This document shows positions 1 through 13,300 of a DNA stretch of 64,000 nucleotides, piece after piece (position 1 is the stretch's first letter; the number at the start of each line of letters is the position of its first letter). Location of the stretch: positions 21,850,501 to 21,914,500 of the forward strand of contig NC_092568.1 in the NCBI RefSeq assembly GCF_037975245.1, written 5' to 3'. This DNA comes from Apostichopus japonicus. Lineage: Eukaryota > Echinodermata > Holothuroidea > Aspidochirotida > Stichopodidae. A model generated the notes under the pieces. That model saw only the letters and a program-made list of their open reading frames with translations, did not search any database and was not told the origin of the DNA. Made by a program: the position numbers and the translations under genes.

Positions 1-27
1 ACATCCCGTCCTTCTTCCTTATACATA

Positions 28-93
28 GCGTCCACAGTGGGTAAGGTGTCCGCATATAAAGCGGGAGGTCCAGGTTCGAATCCCGGTGGAGGC
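28..93 (+). mobile_element. tRNA-derived SINE head (or tRNA pseudogene)
   Basis: A perfect pol III B box (GGTTCGAATCC, 73-83) follows an A-box-like stretch (AGTGGGTAAGG, 35-45). A 5-bp anticodon-type stem (TCCGC/GCGGG) encloses a 7-base loop with T at the position 33 equivalent and ATA as the anticodon. The T stem has a mismatch and no convincing 7-bp acceptor stem with normal spacing is present, so a working tRNA is unlikely. The element may extend to the right into the T-rich stretch near 100-120. The SINE call is inference. Confidence 0.5.
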
Positions 94-3000
94 TGGAAGT
101 TTTTTCACTGTTCTGGATTTTCCAACTCACAACGATTTCAATATATACTGTATATAAATATATATATGTTTATATACATATACATAAACATTCTTGTGTA
201 ATGTGACTTGAATTTTGCCATGTTTGCAAAAGTACACTACACTGCCCTATTCCTGATATATTCACTGTTAGTTTCAGCTTAGCCATTTTAACTTCCATCC
301 CCTCTCGTGATATTGAAAAGCCTTTCTTTACTGATTTGCAAAACAGTTTGATATAAAGCCACCTTAATTTCTATGAATAAATATTACGACACAAAAGAAA
401 GGAAAAAAAAGACAATAAAAAACTCATCTCCACATCATTCATTATATCACAATTACCCAAGCCTGTTGAGTTCTTCTCATCTATTTGAAAAGAAAACTTA
501 AAAATTCTCCTTACCGCCACTTATAGATACCGGTAGAAATATCTCTGAGTCAACAGTAATTTTCTCTTTTCCATTTTATTAATTTTGTCTGCACTCTTTA
601 TAGTGTTAACTGTGCAAACACAGTTTATTGAACCTTTCCTGGAACCCTCTGTGCAAACAGCAGCATCCCTTTCAGTTAAATAAATTATAAGTTAGAACTA
701 GGCCAAACGAATTCGATTTCTGTCTGACAAGGAGAGAAGAGTATCTTGAAATCTTCAGTATTTTACCCGACTTATTACTTCAGAGGATAAAAAGAAGGGA
801 TCCACACCTTTTAGATAGGAACCTATAAATCTTTGATCAAAATGTGATAGGTTTGAGACATTTGAGGGACATTTTTTTACTTTCCCTGCAGGATCAGTAA
901 TTGATATGATGATTCCAGTTTTGTATGTCACTAAGGTGTGATCATAAAGCCTAGAAATTTATTGGGATTGCTCAGACGAAATATTGTGACGTATTGATGC
1001 AATGCTTTGTAACTACTGGAAGTTATCCACTTCTGAATTTAATATTGATTGAATTTGAAGAAAAATATATATATTGTATTGACTTCCCTCGTAAATCCCC
1101 AAACCAATAAGCATCGGGAATATGATGGATACTCAAATGTTATCTCATCAGCCTGCTTCCAATGTATTGTAGGATGCTCTTCAGGTTTACTGCACTAAAT
1201 TCAAACATGTCAAGTAGCTTATGGTAAATTGATCTCCTCCACCCCAACAACTGCACTTTTTCTTCACTTCTTGGTCCTTGTTGATCCTCTTGTCAAGACC
1301 CCCAAAAATGGGGGGGGGGGGCGAGGGGCGGGTAGCTTTCCAAGAATTATAGTATTCAGTTGGGTATGGAACTTAGCAAATGAATTTGAAATGAGTATAA
1401 ATTCCAAACTAGTCTTTTAACCCTTCTCATCTACCTGTCTCCTCACCACTACTGCACTTTCATCTACTGCCTTCCTTTCAAACCCCTGAAATCGTAAAAT
1501 GTTATATATCATCAGTTGCAAAATTACGTGAGCATACAAATTTATGAACCTCCTCCCTTCTTCCCCGGCTTCAGGCATTCATAGATTGTTTCATCGACAA
1601 TCCGTCATCCTTAAGATCTTCGTTCCAACACCTAAGCAAGTTTCCCTAAAATTCACAAGTCTTGAAAACATAAAGGTCAACTGTCTTTTGTACAAAAAGC
1701 TGGAAATCCTTTTGATAAGTTTTAAGTAACCGGACGAAGATATTAGATATATCTGAAGATGATAGCACTGTTTCATGGTGTATCAACATTCCAAAATAAA
1801 TTTGATATCCCCTCAGAGCTTGTCCATAGAAATTGGGTTTAAAATCAGAAAATGAGTTTTCTCCTCCTTGGAGAAAACTGGAATCTGGTTCTATGGGCTT
1901 GTGATGAGAGAGGCAGCATATCAGTTGTTCCTGTAAGCTCCACTAGCTGACCATGAACTGTATGGAATATATTAGCCCTTCATATCTTGTATACCACTTA
2001 AAAATGTTACCTTGTGAGAGTGAAATTTAAGTGATGAAATTAGGGAAATAACTCTTCACAAAAACGAGTTTCATAAAGCAGTATTAGAGCTTTTTTAAGT
2101 CCAAACAAACTCTTAATTCAAGTGCACTTACATTTTTTTAGTAATTTTTTCTTAGTTATTTGATAATAAAAATTGAATAGCAAATTGAATGTTCTACATT
2201 GTAACGGAAGTATGGCAGGATGAAGTTCCTCACATTCAATACAAAATTTGCCTTAAGCAGCTTTTTGAGTTGGTCTTCATTCATATTTTTTAAGCCTGTC
2301 TGCGATACTAAAACTCGAGGGACAACTTCAAAGTTGATCAATTTCATGTTTCAAGATGAAGTTAAATTTTTTTGCATATTGCCAAATCCCAATCCCAAGC
2401 TTAAAATCTCTGAATTACATTTCTGATGTGAAAACTGGTCGGAGTTTGGAAGTATTGAGGATCGAATGGATTAGTTAATGATTTGCTCTTCAACCTTCAT
2501 TTGGTAAAACTATCAAGGTGGGATATCTTAGTTTCATCATTCTGCAACCTTATTCTGAGTAACACTGGATTGTAATTTGGTATCAAAACTTGTTGAACCA
2601 ATGCAAACAGCTATTCCGTAATGATTTATTTAAGGATAAATATGGTCTTAGAAGTACAGCTCCTGGTAATGTTGACTACACCATTGAATTTGAAACGCAA
2701 TGTAAGTTTAATCATTTCAGAGGCAATATGCTGCTTTAAACTTTGCTTATTACCATATGAATGAGACTTCCTCCCCCTCCCCCCCCCCACTTCAAAGTAC
2801 GTGCAATTAGTCTCTTTGGGATTGGGTATGTGTCAGCTGTTGTTAGCTTTGTCGCTCGTCTTTTGAAGAAATGGTGCGTCTTCTATGGCGATATGTTGAC
2901 AGAAATTATTCAGCCTTTGTTCGTTGTATCTCCTTATGGCCTCCTTTATTCATGCTGCAATTTATGAACTAGATTGGGCTGAGAGCCATACCTCGCAAAG

Positions 3001-4524
3001 CTTGAATATATTAAGTAGTAGCTTCGTTTAAGCAGCGGTTGTTTGTTGAAGTACTTCTCAGTCTATGACAAGTTAATTTGTCACCATTTATCATCTGTTT
3101 GTCTGCTACTTTTAAACCTCATCATGATTCATTGTAGGGTTCAATTACGCATTTTTTTTTTAAACTGTCTTGTACAGATTATATTGTTGTAATGATTAAG
3201 CTTTAAGCTTTTCCAATCAATGCAGTTGTAGCCAAATAACAATATTATTAAATCCTAAGAGTCTGGTTTTTAAACCTTTACATGATGCTTTACTGAAACA
3301 ATCAGTTTGTGCATATATGTCTTGAAGAGCTAGGGGATTGGATTGGGGGAGGGGGGAGGGGGAAGGTGTGATTATGGTTGAACTTCTCCCAGTTTAAATT
3401 GCAATTTTTAACATGAAGGCTAAATATATACCTGTAGGGCTCTTCATCCTCCTCTCACATTGTAAGTTTAAGTTGTTTTTTTAGGAGAAAAAGAGACACT
3501 TTGCTAGAGATCATTGTTTAGTGACAGTATATATACACACATTACCAACACATTTCCAATGCCAATGGCCAAAGGCAAATTACAAATGAAAATCTCCAAA
3601 AATACGATCAAGATGATAAGAGAAAGTGTTGGCCGTGAAAGTCGATGAAACCGAAGTGAAATGGAAGCAGATGTCTGAAGGTGATTAAGTTGTCACTGCT
3701 GAAGGATGTTACCCTTGACTACTGTGTTGTGTACTGTTTGTAGTACATCAGTATACATACATGTACGTGTAACATGCTGGCCTATCAGTAGAAACACACC
3801 CAATACAGTGTTATTGCCAGGAATGAAACATGTTTCAAAGTTGTCATGGAGGGATATTCAAAAATTGGAGGAGGGGGAGGGGGGGGGCAGAGTTGTTGAC
3901 TTTAGTTAAGGGACTAATTGATCACAGGAGTGGTGTATGTAAGGGCACAGATGCTTACAGACAACTATCAATTCAAGGGACAACTGCCATTTTGGAAATT
4001 TTGTAACTTGTCTAGAGTTATAAAGAAATATTTAGACCGTTACAAATTATGCATTGAAATAAAGGGCCAAGTGGTTTGATGGGAGGATATGCAAAAATAG
4101 AGTGTCAGTTAACTATATAAAGCGATCACAGGCAGATGTTCTTGCGTTTGTGTACAGTTTTGTTGTACACAGGACATTAAATCCAATAGACTGCTTACAT
4201 GAGGTTTTAGCATTGAATAAGAAAACAGATAAGAGATGATTAGTTGAAGAATATTCTAATTTATGGTTTTGTGGAAGAATCTTTAAACACAGGGTAACAG
4301 TTTAACTTTATTAAGGGAATTTGAGTGGCATAAATTTATGTAGTTGTTTACAAAAGATGACAAAATATCAATTTGACAGCTCGTTATGGAGGAAAGGGTT
4401 CTGCTAGTAGGGAAACAAACAATCAAGTTGGAAATGATTTTATTGAGAATGTTCTCATCACAAGATGGAGGGTAAACCTGTTAACTTTAATAGGTGATCA
4501 AGCGCAACATAAATGTAACACTTG
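94..4524. other. Non-coding stretch, probably CCDC88 intron or upstream DNA
   Basis: No exon was recognised on either strand; short open frames here lack codon structure and family resemblance. AT-rich DNA with an (AT)n patch near 140-175 and several G runs: 1310-1330, 3345-3365 (four G runs, a quadruplex-type pattern) and 3872-3888. The next gene starts here in mid-protein, so this is most simply a large intron, but that is inferred. Confidence 0.5.
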
Positions 4525-4811
4525 CAGGCGCGTAGCCAAGGGGGGGCGAAGGGAGCAGCCGCCCCCCCTTGAGCATATTTAAAAAAATTTTTTTAATGTT
4601 TTTATGATATTGCTAGTATTTTCCAAGAGAAAATGCTAAGATGCACCTTACAAGGCCTGGGAAGTGACATTTCCAGCGATCTGGGAGGCATTTTGAGCCA
4701 AAATTTTCTTGTACGCTTTGCGCCAACCATGGTGGCGCTACGCTTAGATAGTTTGCAATGCCGAATCTACAGTTTCGCCCCTCCCTTGGCAAATTCCTGG
4801 CTACGCGCCTG
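4525..4811. mobile_element. Non-autonomous hAT-type DNA transposon (MITE)
   Basis: The left end begins CAGGCGCGTAGCCA and the right end is its inverse (TGGCTACGCGCCTG). The element is flanked by a perfect 8-bp target duplication, AACACTTG, at 4517-4524 and 4812-4819; 8-bp duplications are typical of the hAT superfamily. It is 287 bp long with no transposase frame. Its interior (4651-4756) is also present in the elements at 15350 and 40913. The superfamily call rests on duplication length and CA...TG ends. Confidence 0.85.
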
Positions 4812-6208
4812 AACACTTGCTTTCAAAAGATTTTGAACTATCAAAGGGAATTCAGTCATGGAGGAACGGCTGTGGAAAAATGGTTTAATGAAATTAAAAA
4901 AATAAAAATATTCTAAAAAAAAATGATATGATGGAGGAAAATTTAAGTTTCCAGTAGGGTCAAACTATATTTAATGATCACAGTACAATTGAACAGTTGT
5001 TTTCATAAGATATAAAAATTTATTAGACTACTGTCACAGAGAAAAAAACATGTGCAAAAAATGAAAAAAAGATGAAGTTTGAAATGATTTACCAGAGTTG
5101 TGTGCTAAATCCCAACAGAAAATGAACCAGACCGTGTCTGAAAATGTGTCTGAAGTTACAGTCAAATTTAGAGAGGGTTAATATTTAAAGCCTGGGATAA
5201 AATAGCAACTAAGAAAGCAATGTTTTTAAGCTGGGAAAATAGTGTAGCATACTTGTCAAGTCTGTCGTTGATACTAGAAATGAAAGTGATGATTGAACTG
5301 TTTTGCATAGCAGTGCTTACTATAGTTTATAGATGTTAGATACTACCCTTGGAACAAACAGTGTCTCTTTTAGTAGAGTTTGTCATAAAGTACATGGTTT
5401 GTGTATGACTATAATGAAAATAGAAAGTGAAATATTGTTTCTATTATAGTCTGATTAATTATTAGAATAGATTTACGCTACCTGTTTAAATGTCCTTTAG
5501 ACTGTATGTATGCAGCAACAGGGATTAATGTGTTCTCTACTGCCTAACAAAATTGAAATTGTACACAGGAACTATATAGAATTTATAATAAGAATTCAAA
5601 GCCTTCAAAATTGCTACACAAATTATTCCCTGAGCAATGAAAACTTCTCTTAAAAAAAAAAGTGTCTATTCTATAAAAACAATACTATTATCGTAGGACC
5701 TCTTGGGAGGTCGATCAGGGGTTGAACTCCTTTTTGTTGTTGTTGTAAACTTCTCTTCACTCATATGTTACTTCTGTTAGTAAGAACCCCCCCTCCCCCC
5801 CCCAAAACAAAAACAGACATTTAAAACAATATCAATGATGTCATTGTTTTGAGGGTATCATCATGTATGATTATGTAGCAGATAATAATAAATTATTAAC
5901 ACATGATTTCATTCATGGGGGTGGGGGGTGTGGGGGGGACAATATCAACTGTCTTGACTGCTCTGGGAATGTAGCAGAACCAAGCAGTAGTAAATGATAA
6001 AATTTCAGTCAATCTTTTCAATGATTTCTTTTTTTAAAGTTGCTTTGTTGCAGTTAGAGCTTGTATGTGAAGCATGAAGACTAGCAACAAATCAGTTCTT
6101 GAGATTGGTTTTGGTTGATACGTGGCACAGCTGATACTTTAAAGGAAATATATTATTATTATTACAAACAAGCATTTTTTTTGTCATTTAATCACTGTCA
6201 GTCAGACA
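4812..6208. other. Non-coding stretch, no gene seen
   Basis: AT-rich sequence with homopolymer runs (C-rich 5790-5803, G-rich 5917-5939) and no recognisable exon, RNA gene or repeat end. Probably intronic. Confidence 0.45.
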
Positions 6209-6901
6209 CAGGCTTGGGGCGATTACATCTGAATGTAATCGATTACGATTATATTGTAATGTAATCATGATTACATTGTGGTTACTTGCACAATCCTCTG
6301 CATATCTGTTTATTATAACTCTCTGCAGGGAAATAGGGCAATGAAATAGGGCAAAGGAAGGGCATTTACAGTATATACGGACAAAATTGTGGAAGTATAT
6401 CTACAATTCCTACCAGGCATTACACATTTATGCCTTAACATGTTTAAGATGTGTAACCCATAAGTCCAGTAAAAAATACAATTTAAACGGACAATTAAAC
6501 AGACAACCAGTTGTGTATGCAAAAGGATTGTGAACGCTGAGAGGCAGCATTGAACAGAATAATTCAGGTGATAAAAAATCCTTGAATATGGCGATCAAAT
6601 CCCCAGTACTTCTTAGTATAAGTTTATAGTGCTAGAGAATTCTAGAAGCAGGAACACTTCTTTGGTCACACTAAAAGCCAATAGTAAGAATTAGTTTTAA
6701 TCATTTCTACTAATTTTGCCCTTCTCATTCAAATTTCACTGTAATCATAAATGTAATACGATTACGATTACTTTGCCCCTGTAATCGATTACGATTACGA
6801 TTACTTTGTAATTTTCACAAAAGTAATCAATTATGATTACTTCAAAAAATGTAATCGATTGTAATCGATTACGATTACTGATTACGATTACCCCAAGCCT
6901 G
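6209..6901. mobile_element. Non-autonomous hAT-type element with GATTACGATTAC subterminal repeats
   Basis: The ends are inverted (CAGGCTTGGGGC... and ...CCCCAAGCCTG) and the element is flanked by a perfect 8-bp target duplication GTCAGACA at 6201-6208 and 6902-6909. Both subterminal regions are built of many copies of a GTAATCGATTAC/GATTACGATTAC word in both orientations (6220-6275 and 6757-6890). No transposase frame is present. The duplication length supports hAT; subterminal repeats are commonly transposase-binding sites in that superfamily. Confidence 0.87.
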
Positions 6902-7112
6902 GTCAGACATTACAGTAATTTCATGGAAGTTATTCAAATGAGGATGAGATGACATCTACCTTATCTACCCTCCCCCAAGTGACAATCTTCTCCCTGTGGA
7001 GGAAGGGGGGGGAGAGGTGCAGGAAATTAACACTTGTTATAAGGAATTGTGCAATTTGATGCCTGTGAGATTTATTTATTTGTTTATTTGGACCATTTTT
7101 TTTTTTTTTCAG

Positions 7113-7346
7113 ATCATTATAGAACTCAGTCAGGAGAAACCAGACCAGAGTTTACCGTACGCACCGTCTCCGGTCAGTCCTGTGCCTTCCCAGGACAAAC
7201 ATCGGCAGGTGACCATCGACCTAGCAGAGACCAAGTCAAAGCTCAGGAGGCTACGGCAAGAGGTAGAGGAGAAGAACGAGGTGATCTTAGAATACAAAGA
7301 GGAGGCGGAGAAGATAAATGTCACCCTTCAGCAACTCAGACAAGAG
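7113..7346 (+). CDS. CCDC88C: CCDC88 exon a (first in window)
   Basis: 78 codons, phase 0 at both ends. The acceptor follows a pure T tract and AG at 7111-7112; the donor is GTAGAA. The translation starts IIELSQE and continues with LRRLRQEVEEK, matching the junction between the Hook-like domain and the coiled coil of Girdin/Daple. Earlier exons must exist because the product begins in mid-protein. Confidence 0.93.
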
Positions 7347-10300
7347 GTAGAATAACTAATTACTGATTTTGGTTTTATTTTCAGTAGTGAAAGTACAGCT
7401 TTGTTAGTTTTTGTTGTTGGGTCATTCCATGTCAAATCAACCAGTGGTCCCCAGGTGACCCTCTCAGATTTAGATGAAACTTCATCAGAATGATTGAATG
7501 TGGCCCAAATGATCACGTACAAAAAGTTAAAATCAAACTCCGTAGGTCAGATAGCATACCAAATTTAAGCTCTCTACCTGGTACAAAGAGTGAATTATTA
7601 GCTTTCAAAGTCGAAAAAATATCACAATAGTCACTTTTCGCGAATCCCGCATGCACAAAATGGCCATTTCGACCAAATTTCAATGGGCTTTATCTCGGAA
7701 ACAACATGGAGTATGATTTCAATTTTTTGTATGTGTTCATTTGGGCCATAATCAATCATTCTTATGAAGTTTCATCTAAATCTGAGAGGGTCACCTGGAA
7801 ACTTGTCAGAAAATTGGTTGATTTGAGGCGGAATGACCCTGTTGTTAGTTTGTACAGCCTCTTGAGTAGCCAACTCTTTCTCCAGATAATGGTGCATCTT
7901 CAACCTCGTCGTCGTCGTCATCATCAAGTAATGGAAGTGTTCTTGTCTTATTGTAGTATGGACACATTGTAAATTTTGATAACAAACTTTCCCAAATTTC
8001 TTGACAGAATCATCCATATAATCTACTTCGACAAGAAAATGTAAAACTTAAAGTCTAAGTGTACAACATTTTCTCATAGCAGGTATACCCAGCCTAAGCT
8101 GTTAGAGGCCTTTAAATAAGCTAGGCAGATATCTAGTCATGAAGTGTACTTGATTACTTTCATTTGGTAGGGTATGAGTGAATGGCTAAACGCTTCTCTT
8201 TATAATCGACAGAAGTGTCGGATCTGTCCATCTTTTTAAGGGCACATAAGAAATTTGATAAACTAGTTAAGTTTTTATCGAACCACATCCTGGTATCATT
8301 CAGGATGTGTGCTGCCACATTGGAGCAACCGCTAGTACTAACACTCAATACACTCCAAACATTGTGTATGTTTACTTTATACCGATCCTTATCAACCTAC
8401 ATTCCATTTTGAAATCAGTTGTGCATATCATTTTCATGATCTTGTTTAGTTAAATTAAGGCGTAACTGTAAGCAGACACATATTAGATTGCTTATGTTCC
8501 ATCCTGTGTTGGCTAAGGATTTCTGTGAAAGGGGAACACATTCAAAGAAGAAACCTTTATGATCTTTATGAAATTCATGATGATGCTTATGTCCTTTGCT
8601 CTATAAAAGGAAGCTTTTGAAACAAACAACATAATCAGCAGATTTTGAACTGGAAATTCACTCTTAACCTTTATATGATAATTGAATGTGGTCAATGCTC
8701 ACTTTCTTGGAAAAACAGGAATTAAGAATTGTGTTTTGGTGTAAAATTTAGAATAGAAAATAGAGAACAGTACAGAAAAACAAGAGTTTGTGCTGCATAA
8801 CGAAGAAATATTGTTTGATATATGGGATGGAAGTTACTAACATGCTTCCAATCGCAAAACAGCGCAGTGTTATAAAATGGCAACTTTCTATGAAAATGAT
8901 TGGTTATGATGTTTTGCCCTATGAAGGAACTTATTGAAGCAAACTACACAGATAGCATGTATTTAGGCTAATACACAGACAACACAAAGGGGTTCTCTCT
9001 AGGTGTTGTGGCTCACTAGATTCATGTTCAAGTGCAGATTTCTTGCAAGGTCCAATGAGCGATATCATTGCTCATGGTCTAGCTGTGAGTTTACACATTG
9101 TATTTACCAGCGTCCCTGTATGTCACAGAATAAAAGCTAACAATATTATTGCAATAAAGATAACAGATGCTGTGTTATAATCTGAAAGTTGAAAGAGAGA
9201 TGCCAGGGTGCCCATGCTGTGAGAGGAATTAAATAATGACTAATACTTTTCCACTGCCACCCCTAGAACCTGGAACTAACCCAAGATGCGAGGGCCGCAA
9301 GAGCCTACAGGGATGAGTTGGACGTGTACAAGGAGATGGCTCTGAAATCAAGACAACTGGAAGTGGAGGTTACAAAATACAAGGAGAAGATGAATGAGAT
9401 GGATTACCTGTCAAAAAGAGTTGAGGTAAAAGATAGGTTGGAAAAAGAGCAGAGGATGGTGATGCTTGGGGAGGGTGGGGTTGGGGGGTTTGGGAGGAGT
9501 TGGGTAGGATGGACAAGGAAAACATTGGATTTGTCCAGTGACAAACAAGCCTTTCTTGTTAGGACGTGTTGGATAGAGTATGTGAGGTAAGATCAATGAG
9601 AATTCTAAATAGATCTACCTACATGAGTTATAAAGCAGTTCAATGTGGCAAAGAGAGCAAATTCTTGACCATGTTTGTCTGATTTAGGGGGAGGAACAGG
9701 GGGATGCAAGGGGGAGGGGTGATAATATTCGGCAAGATTTACTTGATGCGAATGTTTGACAGACATGCAGAGAAGCAAAAGTAGAAATGAGATTGAGGGA
9801 ATACTTATTGACTCCTCCCCCACACCCTTTCTCTCTCAAAATATGATTTATACACAATTCTGTTGAAGTTGTACTGATGGACCACAACGGGTACCTTTAA
9901 AGCCGTCTTTCTCTAAATCTCATTTTTACAGGAATTGCGAGATGACAACCAGCTTTTAAGTGAGACCAAAACTCTTTTAGAGGAACAGCTTGAGACGGCT
10001 CAGGGAAAGTTGGAGCATGCACGAGAGGTTGAATCGGAGAACATCAGCCTACAAGAGCAGGTGAAAGCTTTAGAAGGGACCCAGGATGAAGACAGAAAGA
10101 GGATGCAGCAACTCACAGAGGAAGTGTCATCTCTCAGACTGGCGCACAACCAAAGTATCTCCGAGTCCCAATCTCTCGGATTAGAACTGGAGCAAGCCAA
10201 GAATGAAAGCACGCCAGGTATGGGAATCATTTCAAGGTTTGAACAGTAAACTAACAACAAGCCTGAACTTTTAAAGTGGTAGTGAGGGGTGACTGTAAAC

Positions 10301-13300
10301 TCTCCCTTCATTTAACATATGAGAAAATAATTTAAAATTCAAAGACATCCTACAAGATGTCATAAATAAAAAGTCACTCACAAAGAGCAAAAAATTATTA
10401 GAAATTCTTCTGTTAATTTTGGAGGTAGAGGTATGCTACATTGTAGTACAAACTGCAATAGAAGTATGTGTTTATATCACTTAACTTGGGCTGTGACCCT
10501 TACATGAGCTGGCCGTTCAAGTCTTTAAATGCCTCATTTGGTAGTTACAAGGTAACTCTTGGCTTTGTTTTACTTGAATAGCTTGTGATATTTCTGGGTA
10601 GACTTGTATCATTTATGCAATCATATTTGTGAAAAATTATGATGAAATAACCAATTGGTGTGATACATGATTATTCCCTCCTTTTTGTACAGCTATTACC
10701 ACTAGAGTGTGTAGTGCATTACATAAGCCTAGGCCTATATTTGCGTTCAAGGTTTTTACCTTTACTTACATTTACATTAATGCTCATGTAACGTGTGATA
10801 AATGTGTAAACGTGATGGCAGTTTTAAGTTACAAACCTCTCTCACACAGTCTTCTAGATTATATTCCTCTCACATAGTTCAATTTGATATTTTAAAGCGA
10901 AAGACTGATTTTTTTTCCCTCAGACCGGTAACTCATGAATTATGTAAAGTCATTATCTTTGGACGAAAATTTGTAACTGTACTTTTTGGAGCCAGCTAAA
11001 AGTATGATGGTAAATGTAATTGATGATTCATTACATAGAAGCAACCTACAAGTGCAAAGAACATCAAGATGTTTGGCAATGTAAATAGAGATCTTAGACT
11101 ATCAATTTTTTTTTCTTTTTTTTTATATTCTGTTTTCTCTCCTTGGTAAAGAATGATTTCTACTCTTTCGATGTCGTTGAATTATCAAGTTGAAATTACC
11201 AAGTTGTATTTAACCTTTCCCCTGCTATGGGATGTGTTATTGACTGTGAAAGGAAGACCTGCATTAACAAATAAATATTAAAATATGTTTACACAGGAAA
11301 CAATTCATTTCTGTCTGAATACAACGCCTCGGCGAGTACCCAAGCCCTCAAGCTAGAGAAGGAAGTCCAGAGTTTGAGGAAGGAACTCCAGCGAATGAAT
11401 CAACAGAACAAGAAATACCAAGAGTCTAGCACCAAGGATATGAAGAGCGCTTTGGAGTTAGAACAGATGATCAAGCAACTTAAAGAAGAGAAATCCCAGG
11501 CAGAGGAGAGCGCCCTCATTGCTACCGAAACCCTCAAAGGAAACCAAGCAGAATGGGAGGCAGAGAAGGAACAGTACGATACAACCATGGAGTCGTTACG
11601 GGAGAGGAACCAGAAGGACATGAACCAACGGATCAAGGACGTCGAGGAAGAAAATAAGAGGTTGAACGAGAATGTCCGACAAGCGCAGACGCGGATCACC
11701 AAATTAGAACTGAACAATAAACAACTTCAGAAGACGTGCGGCAAATTGAAAGAAAAGGTGGAGAGGACAGACGTCGTAGAGAAGCACAATTTAGAATTGG
11801 AGAACGAGAAAGAGACGATGAAACGTAAGATAGAGATGCTGACGTTAATGTGTGAGAAATTTGACGAGGTCGAAAGAACGAACACAGAATTAGAGGTGGA
11901 GAACTCGAAATATGAAAAGACCGTCGAGAGTCTGACCTCCAAAGTTCAAAGATACGAACAGGTGGAGTCCGAGTTTGTCAAGGTCAAAGCGAACGAAAGC
12001 AAACTGCAGAGGTCTTTAGGTGCCATGAAAGATGCAGCTACGAGAATAACCACTCTGGAGATGGAAAAGGAAGAATTAGACAGGCGGAATCGACAACTTC
12101 AGAAGAACATAGATAACCTCAAGGCCACGCAGGAGAGGTTGAGCCAGCTGGAGGTGGAGAACGTCCGTCTGGACACGGATAACAAGAGACTAGAAAAATC
12201 CGTTTCCATGGGGAAAGAAAAGTATTCAAAGTTAGAGAAGGAGAACCAGACTCTAGAAACTGAAATCCAGAAACTCAAAAAGACCATCGATTCTCTGAAA
12301 CTTTCAAACAAGAAAGCAGAGGAGATCGAGAAAGATCTGAGAAACGTAGAAGTAGAACATTCTAACTTGGAGACGGAAGTCAAGAAATTGGAAAAGGAAA
12401 ACAAGAGGTTAAAACAGTCGCTGGAGAGCCGGGAGACACTGGTGGACGAGTCGAACGCCAAGGTGACCAGTCTAGAACAGGAAATTAAGATGCTACAGAG
12501 GACAGTCAGCAAATCAAAGGACGCCGAGTTGAGGTCAAAGGAATATGAGAAGGAAAACAAAGAACTGCTGAAGCAGGCTACCATCGAGAAGAAGACCATG
12601 TCTACACTTCGGGAGGTACGCCCTCCTCATTTTTTCGACAGTTTTCAGTCATAGCTATCATTTGCTTACACAAGGTAGTGTCTGTATAGTATAATTTTTC
12701 ATGTCTGAGGAAGGCAATAAACATTACATGATACATCCCCTCTTAAGATTAAAGTTGTGGTAAAAGTAGTTGGCCTGATGTTTTGATCCTAGCAGGATCT
12801 TCTACAAAAGCTGAATGACAAGTAATAGTAACAGAAGGGACAAAAACACGCACAGAATACAGACAGGTTAATGAGCATGGTGAACACAAACAGAAAGATG
12901 TAAGGGGATTAGTAGACAAGGGATGGAGAGAAGAAAGAAATAAACCAACAGGGGAAGAGGAGAGGTAGGAGATAAACAGTGGAGGGACAAAGAGAGGATT
13001 AAAGTTGTCAGGTTTCCACTTTTCTGTCAGTCTTTTGCTTAGTTGACTATTGTTTTCCACATATGCTACCCTTTAAAATTCAATCTGAACACATTTCAAC
13101 CCTTCAACAAAAAATAAAATTCTTATTTGCCTTTGTCATAGCTGCTGTCAGTATCCAGAAAAAAACAAAGCGATCGTGGCAATATACCTAAAATAGCTCT
13201 CTAGTTTTACTCATATCATCTGTCTTTCTGCTTACCAAAAAAAATTCGTTATCAGATACCAGAGTAATCTTTTCAAGGATGAGAAAATTCTCGTGTGGTA

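Noticed and set aside
28-93. Functional tRNA gene with ATA anticodon
   Set aside because: The acceptor stem does not pair with normal spacing and the T stem has a mismatch; a SINE head or pseudogene fits better.
1-7112. Search for the missing Hook-like N-terminal exons of CCDC88
   Set aside because: No frame resembling the expected sequence before IIELS was found on the plus strand; these exons are probably left of the window.
11400-12599. Minus-strand Ser/Phe/Leu-rich frames
   Set aside because: Antisense shadows of the large coiled-coil exon, whose Lys/Glu codons read as Phe/Ser/Leu on the other strand.
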